A stretch of DNA of 64,000 nt from Sphingopyxis sp. (GTDB lineage: Bacteria; Pseudomonadota; Alphaproteobacteria; Sphingomonadales; Sphingomonadaceae): contig JAGHZY010000019.1 of NCBI GenBank assembly GCA_017745175.1, positions 1-64,000 on the forward strand. The letters are read 5' to 3'. Below the pieces are notes generated by a model that was given only the letters and a program-made list of their open reading frames with translations, was not told the origin of the DNA and did no database searches. Numbering within the stretch: position 1 is the first letter of the stretch; the number at the start of each line of letters is the position of its first letter. Below are positions 27,873-36,777 of the stretch, in pieces. The position numbers and the translations under genes were made by a program.

Positions 27873-28310
27873 ATGCCCAAACCGGAAAGCTGGCGGCTCG
27901 ACGCCGCCAGCTACCCCGTCTGCATCGAGTTGCAGACGCGCTTTCAGGACATGGATATCAACGGCCACCTCAACAATGTGGCCTTTGCCGCGCTGTTCGA
28001 GAGCGGCCGCGTGCTGCTGAACCGGCAGGTGCGCCCGCTCGACGAGCGGCCCTCGAACGAGCGCACGATGGTCGCCGCGGTCGAGATCAACTATCTCGCC
28101 GAGGGCAATTTCCCCGATCCGGTGCAAATCGCGACGGGCATCGGCCGGCTCGGCACCTCGAGCTGGACGATCGTGCAGGCGATGTTCCAGAACGGCCGCT
28201 GCATAGCGACCTGCGATACGGTGGTGGTATGCCGCACCGACGGCGCGGCGAAGCCGCTCCGCGCTGAAATGGTCGCGGAGCTCGAAGGCAATCTCGTCAA
28301 ACCGGCCTAA
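27873..28310 (+). CDS. Hotdog-fold acyl-CoA thioesterase (4HBT family)
   Basis: 145 residues. CIELQTRFQDMDINGHLNNVAFAALFESGR has the 4HBT/YbgC motif, with the catalytic Asp in RFQDMD followed by GHLNN. It would hydrolyse an acyl-CoA in the cytoplasm. The start is one nucleotide after the SDR stop (TGA-T-ATG), so it belongs to the same operon. It converges on and overlaps gmk by 4 nt at the 3' end. The acyl specificity is not readable. Confidence 0.88.
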   Translation: MPKPESWRLDAASYPVCIELQTRFQDMDINGHLNNVAFAALFESGRVLLNRQVRPLDERPSNERTMVAAVEINYLAEGNFPDPVQIATGIGRLGTSSWTIVQAMFQNGRCIATCDTVVVCRTDGAAKPLRAEMVAELEGNLVKPA

Positions 28311-28969
28311 AGCTTCTTGTCCGCATCGGGCACCGAGCGGATCAGGTCGCGCGCGAAGCCGATCAGCCCGATCTGGCGGCGGCGTTTCAGCCGTTCGGCG
28401 CGCAGGATCGCGCGGACCTCGTCGAAACAGCCTTCGACATTGTCGTTGATCAGCACATAATCATAGCCGTCCCAGTGGCTGATCTCGTTCGCGGCGCGTT
28501 CCATGCGCGCGGTGATCACCTCGTCGCTGTCGGTGTTGCGGCTGCGGAGGCGGCGTTCGAGTTCCTCCATCGTCGGCGGCAGCACGAAGACGCGCACGAC
28601 GTCGGGCCCCGCTTCCTGATAAAGCTGCTGCGCGCCCTGCCAGTCGATGTCGAACAGCACATCCTTGCCCGCAGCGAGCAATTCCTCGACCGGGGCGCGC
28701 GGCGTGCCGTAGCGATGCCCGAAGACATGCGCCCATTCGAGGAATTCGCCATCGGCCGCCATCCTCTTGAAGGTTTCGGTGTCGACGAAATGATAATGGA
28801 CGCCGTCGATTTCGCCCGGGCGAGGCGGGCGCGTCGTCGCGGAGATCGACAGGGCGATATCCTTGTCGGCCTCGAGCATCATCCTCGAGATGGTGGTCTT
28901 GCCCGCGCCCGAGGGCGAGGAGAGGACGAACAACACGCCGCGGCGGTTCAGGTGGACGCTATCAGCCAT
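28307..28969 (-). CDS. gmk: Guanylate kinase
   Basis: Phosphorylates GMP to GDP. 220 residues. P-loop SSPSGAGKTTISRMML near residue 17, GMP-binding ISATTRPPRPGEIDGVHYHF (about 43-62) with EFLEWAHVFGHRYGTP, and FVLPPTMEELERRLRSRNTDS in the lid region are all canonical. The ATG at 28969 gives MADSVHLNRRGVLFVLSSP. Divergent from the DUF2585 gene. In many proteobacteria gmk sits with yicC; that neighbour is not here. Confidence 0.97.
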   Translation of the reverse strand: MADSVHLNRRGVLFVLSSPSGAGKTTISRMMLEADKDIALSISATTRPPRPGEIDGVHYHFVDTETFKRMAADGEFLEWAHVFGHRYGTPRAPVEELLAAGKDVLFDIDWQGAQQLYQEAGPDVVRVFVLPPTMEELERRLRSRNTDSDEVITARMERAANEISHWDGYDYVLINDNVEGCFDEVRAILRAERLKRRRQIGLIGFARDLIRSVPDADKKL

Positions 28970-29012
28970 GGGCGCTATTCGCCTGACGAGCGGCAGCGGT
29001 CAAGGGGGGCGG

Positions 29013-29576
29013 ATGGCGGGAATTTCACGAACAGGATGGCTCGTCGCAGCGAGCCTCGTCGCGCTGCTCGCCGCGATATTGTTCGGCATGGGCCGCCCGC
29101 CGATCTGCCCGTGCGGGACGGTCAGCCTGTGGCACGGCACGGTGCAGTCGAACCAGAACAGCCAGCAGATTTCGGACTGGTACAGTTTCAGCCACATCAT
29201 CCACGGCTTCATCTTCTATGGCGTGCTGCGCTGGATACTGCCCGATCGCCCGCTCTGGGTGCCGCTCGCGATCGCGATCGGGGTCGAGGGCGCGTGGGAA
29301 ATCCTCGAAAACTCGCCGATGATCATCGACCGCTATCGCGAGGTCACGATGGCTTTCGGCTATTCGGGCGATTCGGTGCTCAATTCGGTGAGCGACACCT
29401 TGTTCATGGTGCTGGGCTTTGTCGCCGCCAGCAAGCTCCGCTGGTGGGCCACCGTCGCGCTTGCGATCGTCTTCGAACTCTTCACGCTGTGGGCGATCCG
29501 CGACAATCTGACGCTCAACGTGCTGATGCTCGTCTCGCCGATCGACGCGGTGAAGGAGTGGCAGGCGGGCGGCTGA
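29013..29576 (+). CDS. DUF2585 family integral membrane protein
   Basis: 187 residues. The highly conserved stretch GRPPICPCGTVSLWHGTVQ is followed by SDWYSFSHIIHGFIFYGVLRW, and EGAWEILENSPMIIDRYRE; these identify the DUF2585 (UPF0314) family known mainly from alphaproteobacteria. About four membrane segments. The CPC motif, two His residues in SHIIHG and Glu/Asp-rich loops could hold a metal or catalytic site, but no function is established. The ATG at 29013 follows AAGGGGGG. Confidence 0.88.
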   Translation: MAGISRTGWLVAASLVALLAAILFGMGRPPICPCGTVSLWHGTVQSNQNSQQISDWYSFSHIIHGFIFYGVLRWILPDRPLWVPLAIAIGVEGAWEILENSPMIIDRYREVTMAFGYSGDSVLNSVSDTLFMVLGFVAASKLRWWATVALAIVFELFTLWAIRDNLTLNVLMLVSPIDAVKEWQAGG

Positions 29577-29585
29577 CGCCCGGCC

Positions 29586-29975
29586 TCAAAGGCCCTTGCG
29601 GCCGAAGCCTCCCGGTCCGGATGCGGGCCTGTCGCCCGGGCCGGCCGCGGTCCGGTTGGCCAAATAGCGTGCGAGCGCCGCGTCGGGATCGAAACTTGCT
29701 GCGTCGGGATTGGCGGCAGGTTCCGGCACCGCTTCGGGCACCGTCTGCGCGTCCTTCGGCGCGCGCGGCTTGCCGAAGAACATCAGCTTCAGCGTCCAGA
29801 CGAAGCAGGCCCCGGCGGCGATCAGCACGACGAGCGCCGAAAGATGATTGAAGAGGCGTGCGCCCGGATCGGGGGCCAGATCGCCCGCGCGTTCGAGGAT
29901 ATGGCTCAGCGTCTTCAGCCCGAAGCCGAGCGCGAGCAGCATGACGGTACGAAATCCGGGCGGATTGAAGGTCAT
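29586..29975 (-). CDS. Uncharacterised membrane protein with Pro/Ala-rich tail
   Basis: 129 residues, not recognised. Hydrophobic segments at about 9-25 (RTVMLLALGFGLKTLSHIL) and 43-65 (HLSALVVLIAAGACFVWTLKLMFF) are followed by a disordered Ala/Pro/Asp-rich tail ending GPGGFGRKGL. The stop is 10 bp from the convergent DUF2585 gene. Codon use looks like its neighbours, supporting a real gene. Confidence 0.6.
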   Translation of the reverse strand: MTFNPPGFRTVMLLALGFGLKTLSHILERAGDLAPDPGARLFNHLSALVVLIAAGACFVWTLKLMFFGKPRAPKDAQTVPEAVPEPAANPDAASFDPDAALARYLANRTAAGPGDRPASGPGGFGRKGL

Positions 29976-30030
29976 GACCGCCCGATTAGCGCGTCATGGT
30001 GAGAATGAGGTTAACCCGGCGAAGGCCGGG

Positions 30031-30405
30031 TCAGTGCAGCGCGCCGCTCCGCCCGTTCGCATCGAGCGGGATCGCGGGCGGCAGCGCATCGCCCATCGTC
30101 TGCCCGTCGGGCGGGCCATCGGCGGTTCCCGCACGGGTGTCGACCATGGTTGCATCCGCCGGCGCGGGCCCGGGCACCTGCGCCTCGCGCGCCGCCCTGC
30201 GCGCTTCGGCGCGTTCGGCCCATCGCTTGGTGAGATAGGCGCCCGCAACCGTCGCCGCGAGCACCGCGTAGCGCTGCGGGAACAGGCGCCGTGCCGCGAA
30301 CAGCGTGCCCGCGCCGATCACCGCGCCCGCGACGGGATGATTGCCCTTCTGGCGTCCGATCGCGCTGCCGAGAACGCCGCCAACGATGCGACCGATCATC
30401 TTCAT
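30031..30405 (-). CDS. Uncharacterised small protein, glycine-zipper-like N-terminus
   Basis: 124 residues, not recognised. The N-terminal half is Gly/Ala-rich with repeated small residues (IGRIVGGVLGSAIGRQKG, AGAVIGAGTLFAARRLF), able to form a membrane-inserted glycine zipper, then AVLAATVAGAYLTKRW. The C-terminal half is polar and likely disordered. The start follows AAGGAGAG. It lies between fumC and the 129-residue membrane protein, all on the same strand. Confidence 0.6.
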   Translation of the reverse strand: MKMIGRIVGGVLGSAIGRQKGNHPVAGAVIGAGTLFAARRLFPQRYAVLAATVAGAYLTKRWAERAEARRAAREAQVPGPAPADATMVDTRAGTADGPPDGQTMGDALPPAIPLDANGRSGALH

Positions 30406-30450
30406 CTCTCCTTCCCCTCATCAATCCCCGGAAGGCCCCGCGGGTTCCGC

Positions 30451-31845
30451 TCAGCCCTCGGGCCCCAGCATCGTGCGCGGATCGACCACGCGGTCGAAGG
30501 TCGCGGCGTCGACATAGCCGAGATCGAGCGCGGCTTCCTTCAGCGTGCTGCCGGTCTCGTGCGCATGCTTCGCGATCTTCGCGGCCCTGTCATAGCCTAT
30601 TTCGGGCGCGAGCGCAGTCACCAGCATCAGCGAGCGGTTCATCAGCTCGTCGATGCGGCCGCGATTGGGCTCGATCCCGACGACGCAATGTTCGGTGAAG
30701 CCCGCCATGCCGATCGCGAGCAGCTCGATCGAGCGCAGCACATTCGATCCGATCAGCGGTTTGAAGACGTTAAGCTCGAGATGCCCCTGCAGCCCGCCGA
30801 CGGTGACCGCCTGATGGTTGCCGATCACCTGCGCCGCGACCATCGTCAGCATCTCGCATTGCGTCGGGTTGACCTTGCCGGGCATGATCGAACTGCCGGG
30901 TTCGTTCGCGGGCAGGTCGAGCTCGCCGAGCCCCGCGCGCGGGCCCGAGCCGAGCAGGCGGATATCGTTCGCGATCTTGGTGAGCGCCACGGCGAGCGTA
31001 TTGAGCGCGCCCGAAAAGAAGACGAGCCCGTCGTTCGACGCCAGCGCCTCGAACTTGTTTGGCGCGGGTTCGAAGGCGATGCCGGTGCTCTTCGACAGCT
31101 CGGCGGCGATCGCGACGTCGAAGCCCGCGGGCGCGTTGAGCCCGGTCCCGACTGCGGTCCCGCCCTGCGCGAGCTTGCAGATATCGTCCGCGAGCGCGCC
31201 CTCGATCCGCGCGCGGCAGGCGGCGAGTTGCCGGACATAGCCCGAAAATTCCTGCCCCAGCGTCAGCGGCGTGGCGTCCTGCAGATGGGTGCGGCCGATC
31301 TTGACGATATCGCCCCACGCTGCGGCCTTGGCGGCGAGCGCCTCGGTCAGCGCGATCAGCGCCGGCAGCAGCCGCGCCGTCGTCTCGACCGCGACCGCGA
31401 CGTGCAGCGCGGTCGGGAAGCTGTCGTTCGACGACTGGCCCATGTTGACATGGTCGTTGGGGTGGACCGGCGACTTGCCGCCGCGTGTCCCCGCGAGCGT
31501 CTCGTTCGCGATCCCGGCGATCACCTCGTTCGCATTCATGTTCGACTGGGTGCCGCTGCCCGTCTGCCAGATTGCGAGCGGAAACTGGTCGTCATGCCGG
31601 CCGGTGGCCACCGCTGCGGCCGCCTCGGCGATTGCGTCGGCCAGCCCGGCGTCGAGGCCGTGGTTCCGGTTCACGCGCGCCGCGGCACCCTTGATCCGTG
31701 CTAGCGCGTGGACGATCGGCATCGGCATGCGTTCGTGCGCAGGGAAAGCGAAATTGTGGCGGCTGCGTTCGGTCTGCGCACCCCAATAGGCATCGGCCGG
31801 AACCTCGATATCGCCGATACTGTCGCTTTCGGTCCGCGTGTTCAT
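30451..31845 (-). CDS. fumC: Class II fumarate hydratase
   Basis: Interconverts fumarate and malate in the citric acid cycle. 464 residues. Motifs: [38 protein letters not shown] (active-site His-Pro-Asn-Asp), [17 protein letters not shown], and the lyase signature [15 protein letters not shown]. Class II enzymes need no iron-sulphur cluster. The ATG at 31845 overlaps the stop of the upstream membrane protein gene by 4 nt. sspB next to fumC is a familiar alphaproteobacterial order, supporting a single sspB-membrane protein-fumC transcript. Confidence 0.97.
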   Translation of the reverse strand: MNTRTESDSIGDIEVPADAYWGAQTERSRHNFAFPAHERMPMPIVHALARIKGAAARVNRNHGLDAGLADAIAEAAAAVATGRHDDQFPLAIWQTGSGTQSNMNANEVIAGIANETLAGTRGGKSPVHPNDHVNMGQSSNDSFPTALHVAVAVETTARLLPALIALTEALAAKAAAWGDIVKIGRTHLQDATPLTLGQEFSGYVRQLAACRARIEGALADDICKLAQGGTAVGTGLNAPAGFDVAIAAELSKSTGIAFEPAPNKFEALASNDGLVFFSGALNTLAVALTKIANDIRLLGSGPRAGLGELDLPANEPGSSIMPGKVNPTQCEMLTMVAAQVIGNHQAVTVGGLQGHLELNVFKPLIGSNVLRSIELLAIGMAGFTEHCVVGIEPNRGRIDELMNRSLMLVTALAPEIGYDRAAKIAKHAHETGSTLKEAALDLGYVDAATFDRVVDPRTMLGPEG

Positions 31846-32153
31846 ACAACCAGCATCCTTGTCACCAGAATCGCGCCGGCCCAGATCATCGCGACGAGGC
31901 CGAGCAATTGCCAATATCCCGTTTCGCCGACGCGGCGCCGCAGCCATGCGGCGGCGAGCCAGACCAGCACCAGCGCCGGAGTCAGTATGAGCAGGCTGAA
32001 GCGCAGCAACCCGTCGGCAATCTGCCCGCGCGCATAGCCGTCCCGGAACAGCGCATAGCCCTCGACCCCCCACCAGAAGGCGCCGGTCAGGACGAGCATC
32101 CCCGCGATCGCCCAATATTGCCAGAAGCGGCTGGGGGGCCATGGCGGGGCCAC
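31842..32153 (-). CDS. Small membrane protein between sspB and fumC, uncharacterised
   Basis: 103 residues starting at GTG 32153, 4 nt after the sspB stop. Three hydrophobic segments: [24 protein letters not shown] (about 13-36), [23 protein letters not shown] (about 49-71) and [21 protein letters not shown] (about 81-101). The stop overlaps the fumC start (ATGA). No family recognised; tight spacing on both sides is the main support. Confidence 0.72.
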   Translation of the reverse strand: MAPPWPPSRFWQYWAIAGMLVLTGAFWWGVEGYALFRDGYARGQIADGLLRFSLLILTPALVLVWLAAAWLRRRVGETGYWQLLGLVAMIWAGAILVTRMLVV

Positions 32154-32157
32154 GGCC

Positions 32158-32640
32158 TTATCTCTTCTTGCCGAAATCCACCGTCACGACGTTCGATCCG
32201 TCTTCGGTCGTTGCCTCGGGACGGTCGTTGTCGGCCTCGTCATGCGGTTCGGGCTGCGCGGCCTCGTCGTCGCTGACCTGGAACTGCAGCCCGAAATCGA
32301 CCGACGGATCGACGAAGGCGGTGATCGCGGCATAGGGGATCGTCAGCACCGACGGCGTCTGGTTGAACGACAGGCCGACGCTGAAATGATCCTCCTCGAC
32401 GCTGAGGTCCCAGAAGCGGTTCTGGAGCACGATCGTCATTTCGTCGGGGAATTTGGCGATCAGATGCGCGGGGATATCGACCCCGGGGGCCTGCGTCTTG
32501 AAGGTGATATAGAAATGATGTTCGCCGGGCAGGCTGTCATAACCCTCGATCTGGCTCAGCACGCGGCCGACCACAGCGCGCAGCGCATCCTGCACGATTT
32601 CGTCATAGGGAATCAGGCTGTCGCGGACATCGTCACTCAT
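32158..32640 (-). CDS. sspB: SspB-family ClpXP adaptor (alphaproteobacterial type)
   Basis: 160 residues. SLIPYDEIVQDALRAVVGRVL begins the protein, as in alphaproteobacterial SspB. LPGEHHFYITFKTQAPGVDIPAHLIAKFPDEMTIVLQNRFWDL covers the substrate-binding beta-barrel. It ends with an acidic disordered linker (EAAQPEPHDEADNDRPEA) and VVTVDFGKKR, corresponding to the ClpX-binding tail. Such adaptors deliver ssrA-tagged proteins to ClpXP. Start at ATG 32640. Divergent from hisB, as often seen in alphaproteobacteria. Confidence 0.88.
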   Translation of the reverse strand: MSDDVRDSLIPYDEIVQDALRAVVGRVLSQIEGYDSLPGEHHFYITFKTQAPGVDIPAHLIAKFPDEMTIVLQNRFWDLSVEEDHFSVGLSFNQTPSVLTIPYAAITAFVDPSVDFGLQFQVSDDEAAQPEPHDEADNDRPEATTEDGSNVVTVDFGKKR

Positions 32641-32726
32641 GCGCGACGGGATGAACGCGCGCCGCACGCCGGTCAAGGGGGGAGAGTCTCCTTGCGCGGC
32701 GAAAAAATGGCTCTATGGGGTCGGCC

Positions 32727-33314
32727 ATGCGAACCGCCACTGTCCAGCGTACGACCAAGGAAACGGATATCGCGATCGCCGTCAATCTCGACGGAACGGG
32801 CGAATATTCGGTGTCCACCGGCATCGGTTTTCTCGATCATATGGTCGAGCAATTGTCGCGCCACTCGCTGATCGACATCTCGATGCAGGTGAAGGGCGAT
32901 CTTCATATCGACCAGCATCATACGGTCGAGGATTCGGCGCTCGCGCTCGGCGAAGCGGTGGCGAAGGCGCTCGGCGACAAGCGCGGTATCGCGCGCTACG
33001 GCGAGGCGCATGCGCCGATGGACGAGACGTTGACGCGCTGCGTGCTCGACATTTCGGGGCGCCCGCACTGCGTCTACAAATCCGCCTTCTCGCAGCCGCG
33101 GCTGGGCGAGATGGACACCGAGATGTTCCCGCACTGGTTCCACAGTTTCGCGCAGGCCGCGGGCATCACGCTGCACATCGAGATGCTCTACGGCGAGAAC
33201 AACCATCACATCGCCGAAAGCATGTACAAGGCGCTCGCGCGCGCCTTGCGGCAGGCCGTCGAGATCGACCCGCGCAAGGGCGATGCGATTCCCAGCACGA
33301 AGGGTGTGCTTTGA
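32727..33314 (+). CDS. hisB: Imidazoleglycerol-phosphate dehydratase
   Basis: Catalyses the sixth step of histidine synthesis using two Mn2+ ions. 195 residues, single-domain. Metal motifs [36 protein letters not shown], and FFHSFAQ-equivalent [28 protein letters not shown] are all intact. The ATG at 32727 is used; an in-frame ATG at 32715 would add MGSA. First gene of a hisB-hisH-hisA-hisF series, separated from hisH by a palindromic repeat pair. Confidence 0.97.
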   Translation: MRTATVQRTTKETDIAIAVNLDGTGEYSVSTGIGFLDHMVEQLSRHSLIDISMQVKGDLHIDQHHTVEDSALALGEAVAKALGDKRGIARYGEAHAPMDETLTRCVLDISGRPHCVYKSAFSQPRLGEMDTEMFPHWFHSFAQAAGITLHIEMLYGENNHHIAESMYKALARALRQAVEIDPRKGDAIPSTKGVL

Positions 33315-33321
33315 CCGACGC

Positions 33322-33411
33322 AATAAATAGGGACAGTCCCTATTTATTCGGGAGGGGCGCTTGTTGGCCCAACCGTCTGCGGAGAATAAATAGGGACTGT
33401 CCCTATTTATT
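33322..33411. repeat. Inverted pair of 27-bp palindromes (REP/REPIN-like) inside the his operon
   Basis: Two copies of a perfect palindrome with 13-nt arms, AATAAATAGGGAC and its complement, around a single central base, at 33322-33348 and 33385-33411. The central base is A in the first and T in the second, so the copies are exact reverse complements of each other. 36 nt of GC-rich sequence separates them. The AT-rich arms contrast with the genome. Such paired palindromes are the form of REP doublets mobilised by RAYT transposases; no RAYT gene is in the window. Confidence 0.85.
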
Positions 33412-33423
33412 GCTGCGCCGCAC

Positions 33424-34029
33424 ATGACAATTGCCCTGATCGACTATGGCGCGGGCAATCTTCGCTCGGTGCACAATGCGCTCGTCGCGGCGGGTGCGGG
33501 CGATGTCGCTGTCACCGCCGATCCCGATATTGTGGCAAAGGCCGACCGTATCGTGCTGCCCGGCGTCGGCGCTTTCGCGGCATGCATGAACGGGCTGTCG
33601 GCGATCGACGGACTGGTCGAGGCGATGGGGCAGCGCGTGCGCGGCGAGGGGGCGCCCTTCCTCGGCATTTGCGTCGGCATGCAATTGCTCGCCGACGCGG
33701 GCGAGGAGCATGGCTCGCACCAGGGGCTCGGATGGATCGGCGGCACGGTGCGCGCCTTCGACCCGGCGCCGGGCCTGCGTATCCCGCACATGGGCTGGAA
33801 CGACGTCGTCCCCGACTTCGCGCATCCGGTGATCGCCGCGGGCGAGGCCTATTATCTCCACGGCTATCATTTCGCCGATGCGGCGCATGTCGCCGCGACG
33901 AGCAGCCATGGCGCAAGCTTCGTCGCCGCGGTGGCGAAGGACAATATCGTCGGCGTCCAGTTCCATCCCGAAAAAAGCCAGGCCTATGGCCTCGCAACGC
34001 TCGAAAGATTTCTCGCATGGCGCCCGTAG
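33424..34029 (+). CDS. hisH: Imidazole glycerol phosphate synthase, glutaminase subunit
   Basis: Supplies ammonia to HisF. 201 residues, class I glutamine amidotransferase. The nucleophile is Cys83 in [11 protein letters not shown], with His181 and Glu183 in VQFHPEKSQ completing the triad. [12 protein letters not shown] carries the oxyanion strand. The stop overlaps the hisA start by 13 nt. Its start lies 12 nt after the second palindrome of the repeat pair, so its ribosome-binding region is partly of repeat origin. Confidence 0.97.
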   Translation: MTIALIDYGAGNLRSVHNALVAAGAGDVAVTADPDIVAKADRIVLPGVGAFAACMNGLSAIDGLVEAMGQRVRGEGAPFLGICVGMQLLADAGEEHGSHQGLGWIGGTVRAFDPAPGLRIPHMGWNDVVPDFAHPVIAAGEAYYLHGYHFADAAHVAATSSHGASFVAAVAKDNIVGVQFHPEKSQAYGLATLERFLAWRP

Positions 34030-34763
34030 TTTCCGGCCTGACCATCTTCCCCGCGATCGATCTCAAGGGCGGGCAGGTGGTGCGGCTCGCCGAGGGCGAT
34101 ATGGCGCGCGCGACCGTCTATGGCGACGATCCCGCGGCGCAGGCGCGCCTCTTCGCCGACGCCGGCGCGTCGCACCTCCATGTCGTCGATCTCGACGGCG
34201 CCTTTGCGGGGGCCAGCGTCAACGGCGGCGCGGTCGAGAGCATCATCGCGGCCTTTCCGGGCAAGGTGCAGGTCGGCGGCGGCATCCGTGACCGCGCCGG
34301 CGTCGACCGCTGGCTCGCGCGCGGCGTCGCGCGCGTGATCATCGGCACTGCGGCGCTGAAAGATCCGGAGTTCGTCAAATCGGCCGCACGCGATCTGCCC
34401 GGCCGCGTCGTCGTCGGCGTCGACGCCCGCGACGGCATGGTCGCGACCGAGGGTTGGGCCGATGTCTCCGACGTCCGCGTCGAGGATCTGGCGCGTCGCT
34501 TCGAGGATGCCGGGGTTGCGGCGCTGCTCTTCACCGACGTCGGCCGCGACGGCTTGCTCAAGGGCTGCAATGTCGAGGCGACGGTCGCGCTCGCAGAGGC
34601 GGTCGACATCCCGGTGATCGCGTCGGGCGGCGTCGCCGATATCGGCGACATCCACGCGCTCCGCCCGCATGTTGCCGACGGCATCGAAGGCGTGATTACG
34701 GGACGCGCACTCTACGACGGCCGGCTCGACCTCGCCGAAGCGATTGCGGCGGGGCGGGCGTGA
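34017..34763 (+). CDS. hisA: 1-(5-phosphoribosyl)-5-[(5-phosphoribosylamino)methylideneamino]imidazole-4-carboxamide isomerase
   Basis: The Amadori isomerase of histidine synthesis, a TIM barrel of 248 residues. The catalytic Asp of strand 1 is in [16 protein letters not shown]. The second Asp is in [14 protein letters not shown]. Phosphate-binding loops are VQVGGGIRD and [12 protein letters not shown]. The ATG at 34017 lies 13 nt inside the end of hisH. A second type of dispersed repeat separates it from hisF. Confidence 0.97.
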   Translation: MAPVVSGLTIFPAIDLKGGQVVRLAEGDMARATVYGDDPAAQARLFADAGASHLHVVDLDGAFAGASVNGGAVESIIAAFPGKVQVGGGIRDRAGVDRWLARGVARVIIGTAALKDPEFVKSAARDLPGRVVVGVDARDGMVATEGWADVSDVRVEDLARRFEDAGVAALLFTDVGRDGLLKGCNVEATVALAEAVDIPVIASGGVADIGDIHALRPHVADGIEGVITGRALYDGRLDLAEAIAAGRA

Positions 34764-34778
34764 TGGTCGACCTCCTTG

Positions 34779-34855
34779 GTGCACCCCGGCGAAAGCCAGG
34801 GCTCATTGCGACCTTGTGCACACAATTCTGGGCCCCGGCTTTCGTCGGGGTACAC
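34779..34855. repeat. Second dispersed repeat type, copy 2, between hisA and hisF
   Basis: GTGCACCCCGGCGAAAGCCAGG at the left is mirrored by CCCCGGCTTTCGTCGGGGTACAC at the right. The centre holds GTGCACAC. The CGGCTTTCGxCGGxG core is shared with the element at 26979. Its right end is 6 nt before the hisF ATG, so translation of hisF may depend on opening this hairpin. Confidence 0.75.
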
Positions 34856-34860
34856 ATCCC

Positions 34861-35625
34861 ATGACCGTCCGCGTCCGTGTCATCCCCTGCCTTGACGTCG
34901 CCGACGGGCGCGTCGTGAAGGGGGTCAATTTCGTCGACTTGCGCGATGCGGGCGATCCGGTGGAGGCTGCGCGCGCCTATGACGCGGCGGGGGCCGACGA
35001 GCTTTGCTTCCTCGATATCAGCGCGAGCCATCAGGGGCGCGGCACGTTGCTCGACATGGTCAGCCGCACCGCCGAGGTCTGCTTCATGCCGCTGACCGTC
35101 GGCGGCGGGGTGCGCAGCGCCGACGATGCACGCGCACTGCTGCTCGCGGGCGCCGACAAGGTCGCTGTGAACAGCGCCGCGGTGGCGCGACCCGAACTCG
35201 TCGCTGACATCGCCGACCGCTTCGGCAGCCAGTGCGCGGTCGGCAGCATCGACGCGCGGCGGATCGAAGACGGTCGCTGGGAAATCTTCACCCACGGCGG
35301 CCGCAAGCCGACGGGGATCGATGCGCTCGAACACGCTGTCCGCCTGGCGGATCTCGGCGCGGGCGAACTGCTCGTCACCAGCATGGACCGCGACGGCACG
35401 AAGGACGGCTATGACCTCGCGCTCACCCGCGCGATTGCCGATGCGGTGCGCGTTCCCGTGATCGCGAGCGGCGGCGTCGGCAATCTCGATCATCTCGTCG
35501 CCGGCGTGATCGAGGGCGGCGCGAGCGCGGTGCTCGCCGCGAGCATTTTCCACTTCGGCGAGGCGACGATTGCCGAGGCCCATGCGCGGCTTGCCGCGGC
35601 GGGATTGCCCGTTCGCGCGCATTGA
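34861..35625 (+). CDS. hisF: Imidazole glycerol phosphate synthase, cyclase subunit
   Basis: Forms imidazole glycerol phosphate and AICAR together with HisH. 254 residues, TIM barrel. Catalytic Asp12 lies in [15 protein letters not shown] and the second Asp near 131 in [26 protein letters not shown] and [14 protein letters not shown] are the phosphate loops. AICAR released here feeds purH at 10292. In many alphaproteobacteria hisE follows hisF; here a ChaA-type antiporter follows. Confidence 0.97.
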   Translation: MTVRVRVIPCLDVADGRVVKGVNFVDLRDAGDPVEAARAYDAAGADELCFLDISASHQGRGTLLDMVSRTAEVCFMPLTVGGGVRSADDARALLLAGADKVAVNSAAVARPELVADIADRFGSQCAVGSIDARRIEDGRWEIFTHGGRKPTGIDALEHAVRLADLGAGELLVTSMDRDGTKDGYDLALTRAIADAVRVPVIASGGVGNLDHLVAGVIEGGASAVLAASIFHFGEATIAEAHARLAAAGLPVRAH

Positions 35626-35688
35626 TTGCGCCGCACTAAATCGGGGTTGGGGGTAGTCACGCCGGAAAGCGGCTGCAATAGAAGCGGC

Positions 35689-36771
35689 ATGACCCCGAAA
35701 CTCCGCCTCGCCGACCGCACCAACGACATCTTTCCGATCCTCGGTTTCGTCGCCGCGATGGCGAGCCTCGCGATGCCGCTCAACGCGTGGCTCGTCGCCT
35801 TCATTCTCGCGGGCGCGGTCATTGCGGCGGTCCACCATGCCGAGGTCATCGCGCACCGCGTCGGCGAGCCGTTCGGCACCTTGATCCTCGCGCTCGCGGT
35901 GACGGTGATCGAGGTCGGGCTGATCCTGACGCTGATGCAGGCCGAACCCGAAAAGGCGCTGACGCTCGCGCGCGATACGGTGTTCGCGGCGGTGATGGTG
36001 ATCCTCAACCTGTTGATGGGCCTTTGCCTCCTGAGCGGCGCGATCCGCCATCACGAACAGCGCTTCCAGCGCACCGGCATCGGCGCCGCGCTCGCGACGC
36101 TGACCGTGCTCACCGTCGTCACGCTCGTCCTTCCCAATTTCACGTCGAGCGTACCCGGGCCCTTTTATTCGGCGACCCAGCTCGGCTTCGTCGCGGTCGT
36201 GTCGCTGATCCTCTACGCGACCTTCGCGCTGGTGCAGACGGTGCGCCACCGCGACTATTTCCTTCCCGACGGCGAGGCGCAGGACGAACCCGACGCGCAC
36301 GCCGCGCCGCCGAGCGTCCAGCGCACCGCGATCTCGGGCGCGCTGCTGCTCGCGAGCCTCTTCGCGGTGGTGCTGCTCGCGAAAAACCTGTCGCCGATCA
36401 TGGGCGCGCTGCTCGCCGACTGGGGCGCCCCGCCCGCGGTGCTCGGCGTGCTGATCGCGGCGCTGATCCTCGCGCCCGAAGGTCTGGCGGCGGTGCGCGC
36501 GGCGAAGGCCGACCGGTTGCAGACGAGCCTCAATCTCGCGCTGGGTTCGGCGCTCGCGACGATCGGGCTCACGATTCCGGCGGTCGCGATCCTGTCGATC
36601 ATGACCGACATGCCGATCAGCCTCGGGCTCGACGCCAAGTCGGCGGTGCTGCTGTTCCTGTCGCTGATCGTGGCATCGCAGACGCTCGCGAACGGCCGGA
36701 CCACGGTGCTGCAGGGGGTAATCCACCTGATGCTGTTCGCGATCTACCTGTTCACGACCTTCGTGCCCTAG
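35689..36771 (+). CDS. ChaA-type calcium/sodium:proton antiporter
   Basis: 360 residues with about eleven membrane helices in two homologous halves, as in the CaCA superfamily. The first repeat has HHAEVIAHRVGEPFGTLILALAVTVIEVGLIL, in which the acidic VIE-type residue is the ion-binding position. The second repeat has VLIAALILAPEGLAAVRAAKADR with the matching PEG motif. An acidic loop EAQDEPDAHAAPP separates the halves. It would export Ca2+ or Na+ in exchange for protons. The ATG at 35689 follows 63 nt after hisF. Confidence 0.88.
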   Translation: MTPKLRLADRTNDIFPILGFVAAMASLAMPLNAWLVAFILAGAVIAAVHHAEVIAHRVGEPFGTLILALAVTVIEVGLILTLMQAEPEKALTLARDTVFAAVMVILNLLMGLCLLSGAIRHHEQRFQRTGIGAALATLTVLTVVTLVLPNFTSSVPGPFYSATQLGFVAVVSLILYATFALVQTVRHRDYFLPDGEAQDEPDAHAAPPSVQRTAISGALLLASLFAVVLLAKNLSPIMGALLADWGAPPAVLGVLIAALILAPEGLAAVRAAKADRLQTSLNLALGSALATIGLTIPAVAILSIMTDMPISLGLDAKSAVLLFLSLIVASQTLANGRTTVLQGVIHLMLFAIYLFTTFVP

Positions 36772-36777
36772 GGCTCA

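Noticed and set aside
33322-33411. The palindrome pair as a CRISPR fragment or plain terminator
   Set aside because: Only two units, inverted with respect to each other, with a perfect dyad and a GC-rich spacer; and it lies within an operon whose downstream genes must be expressed.
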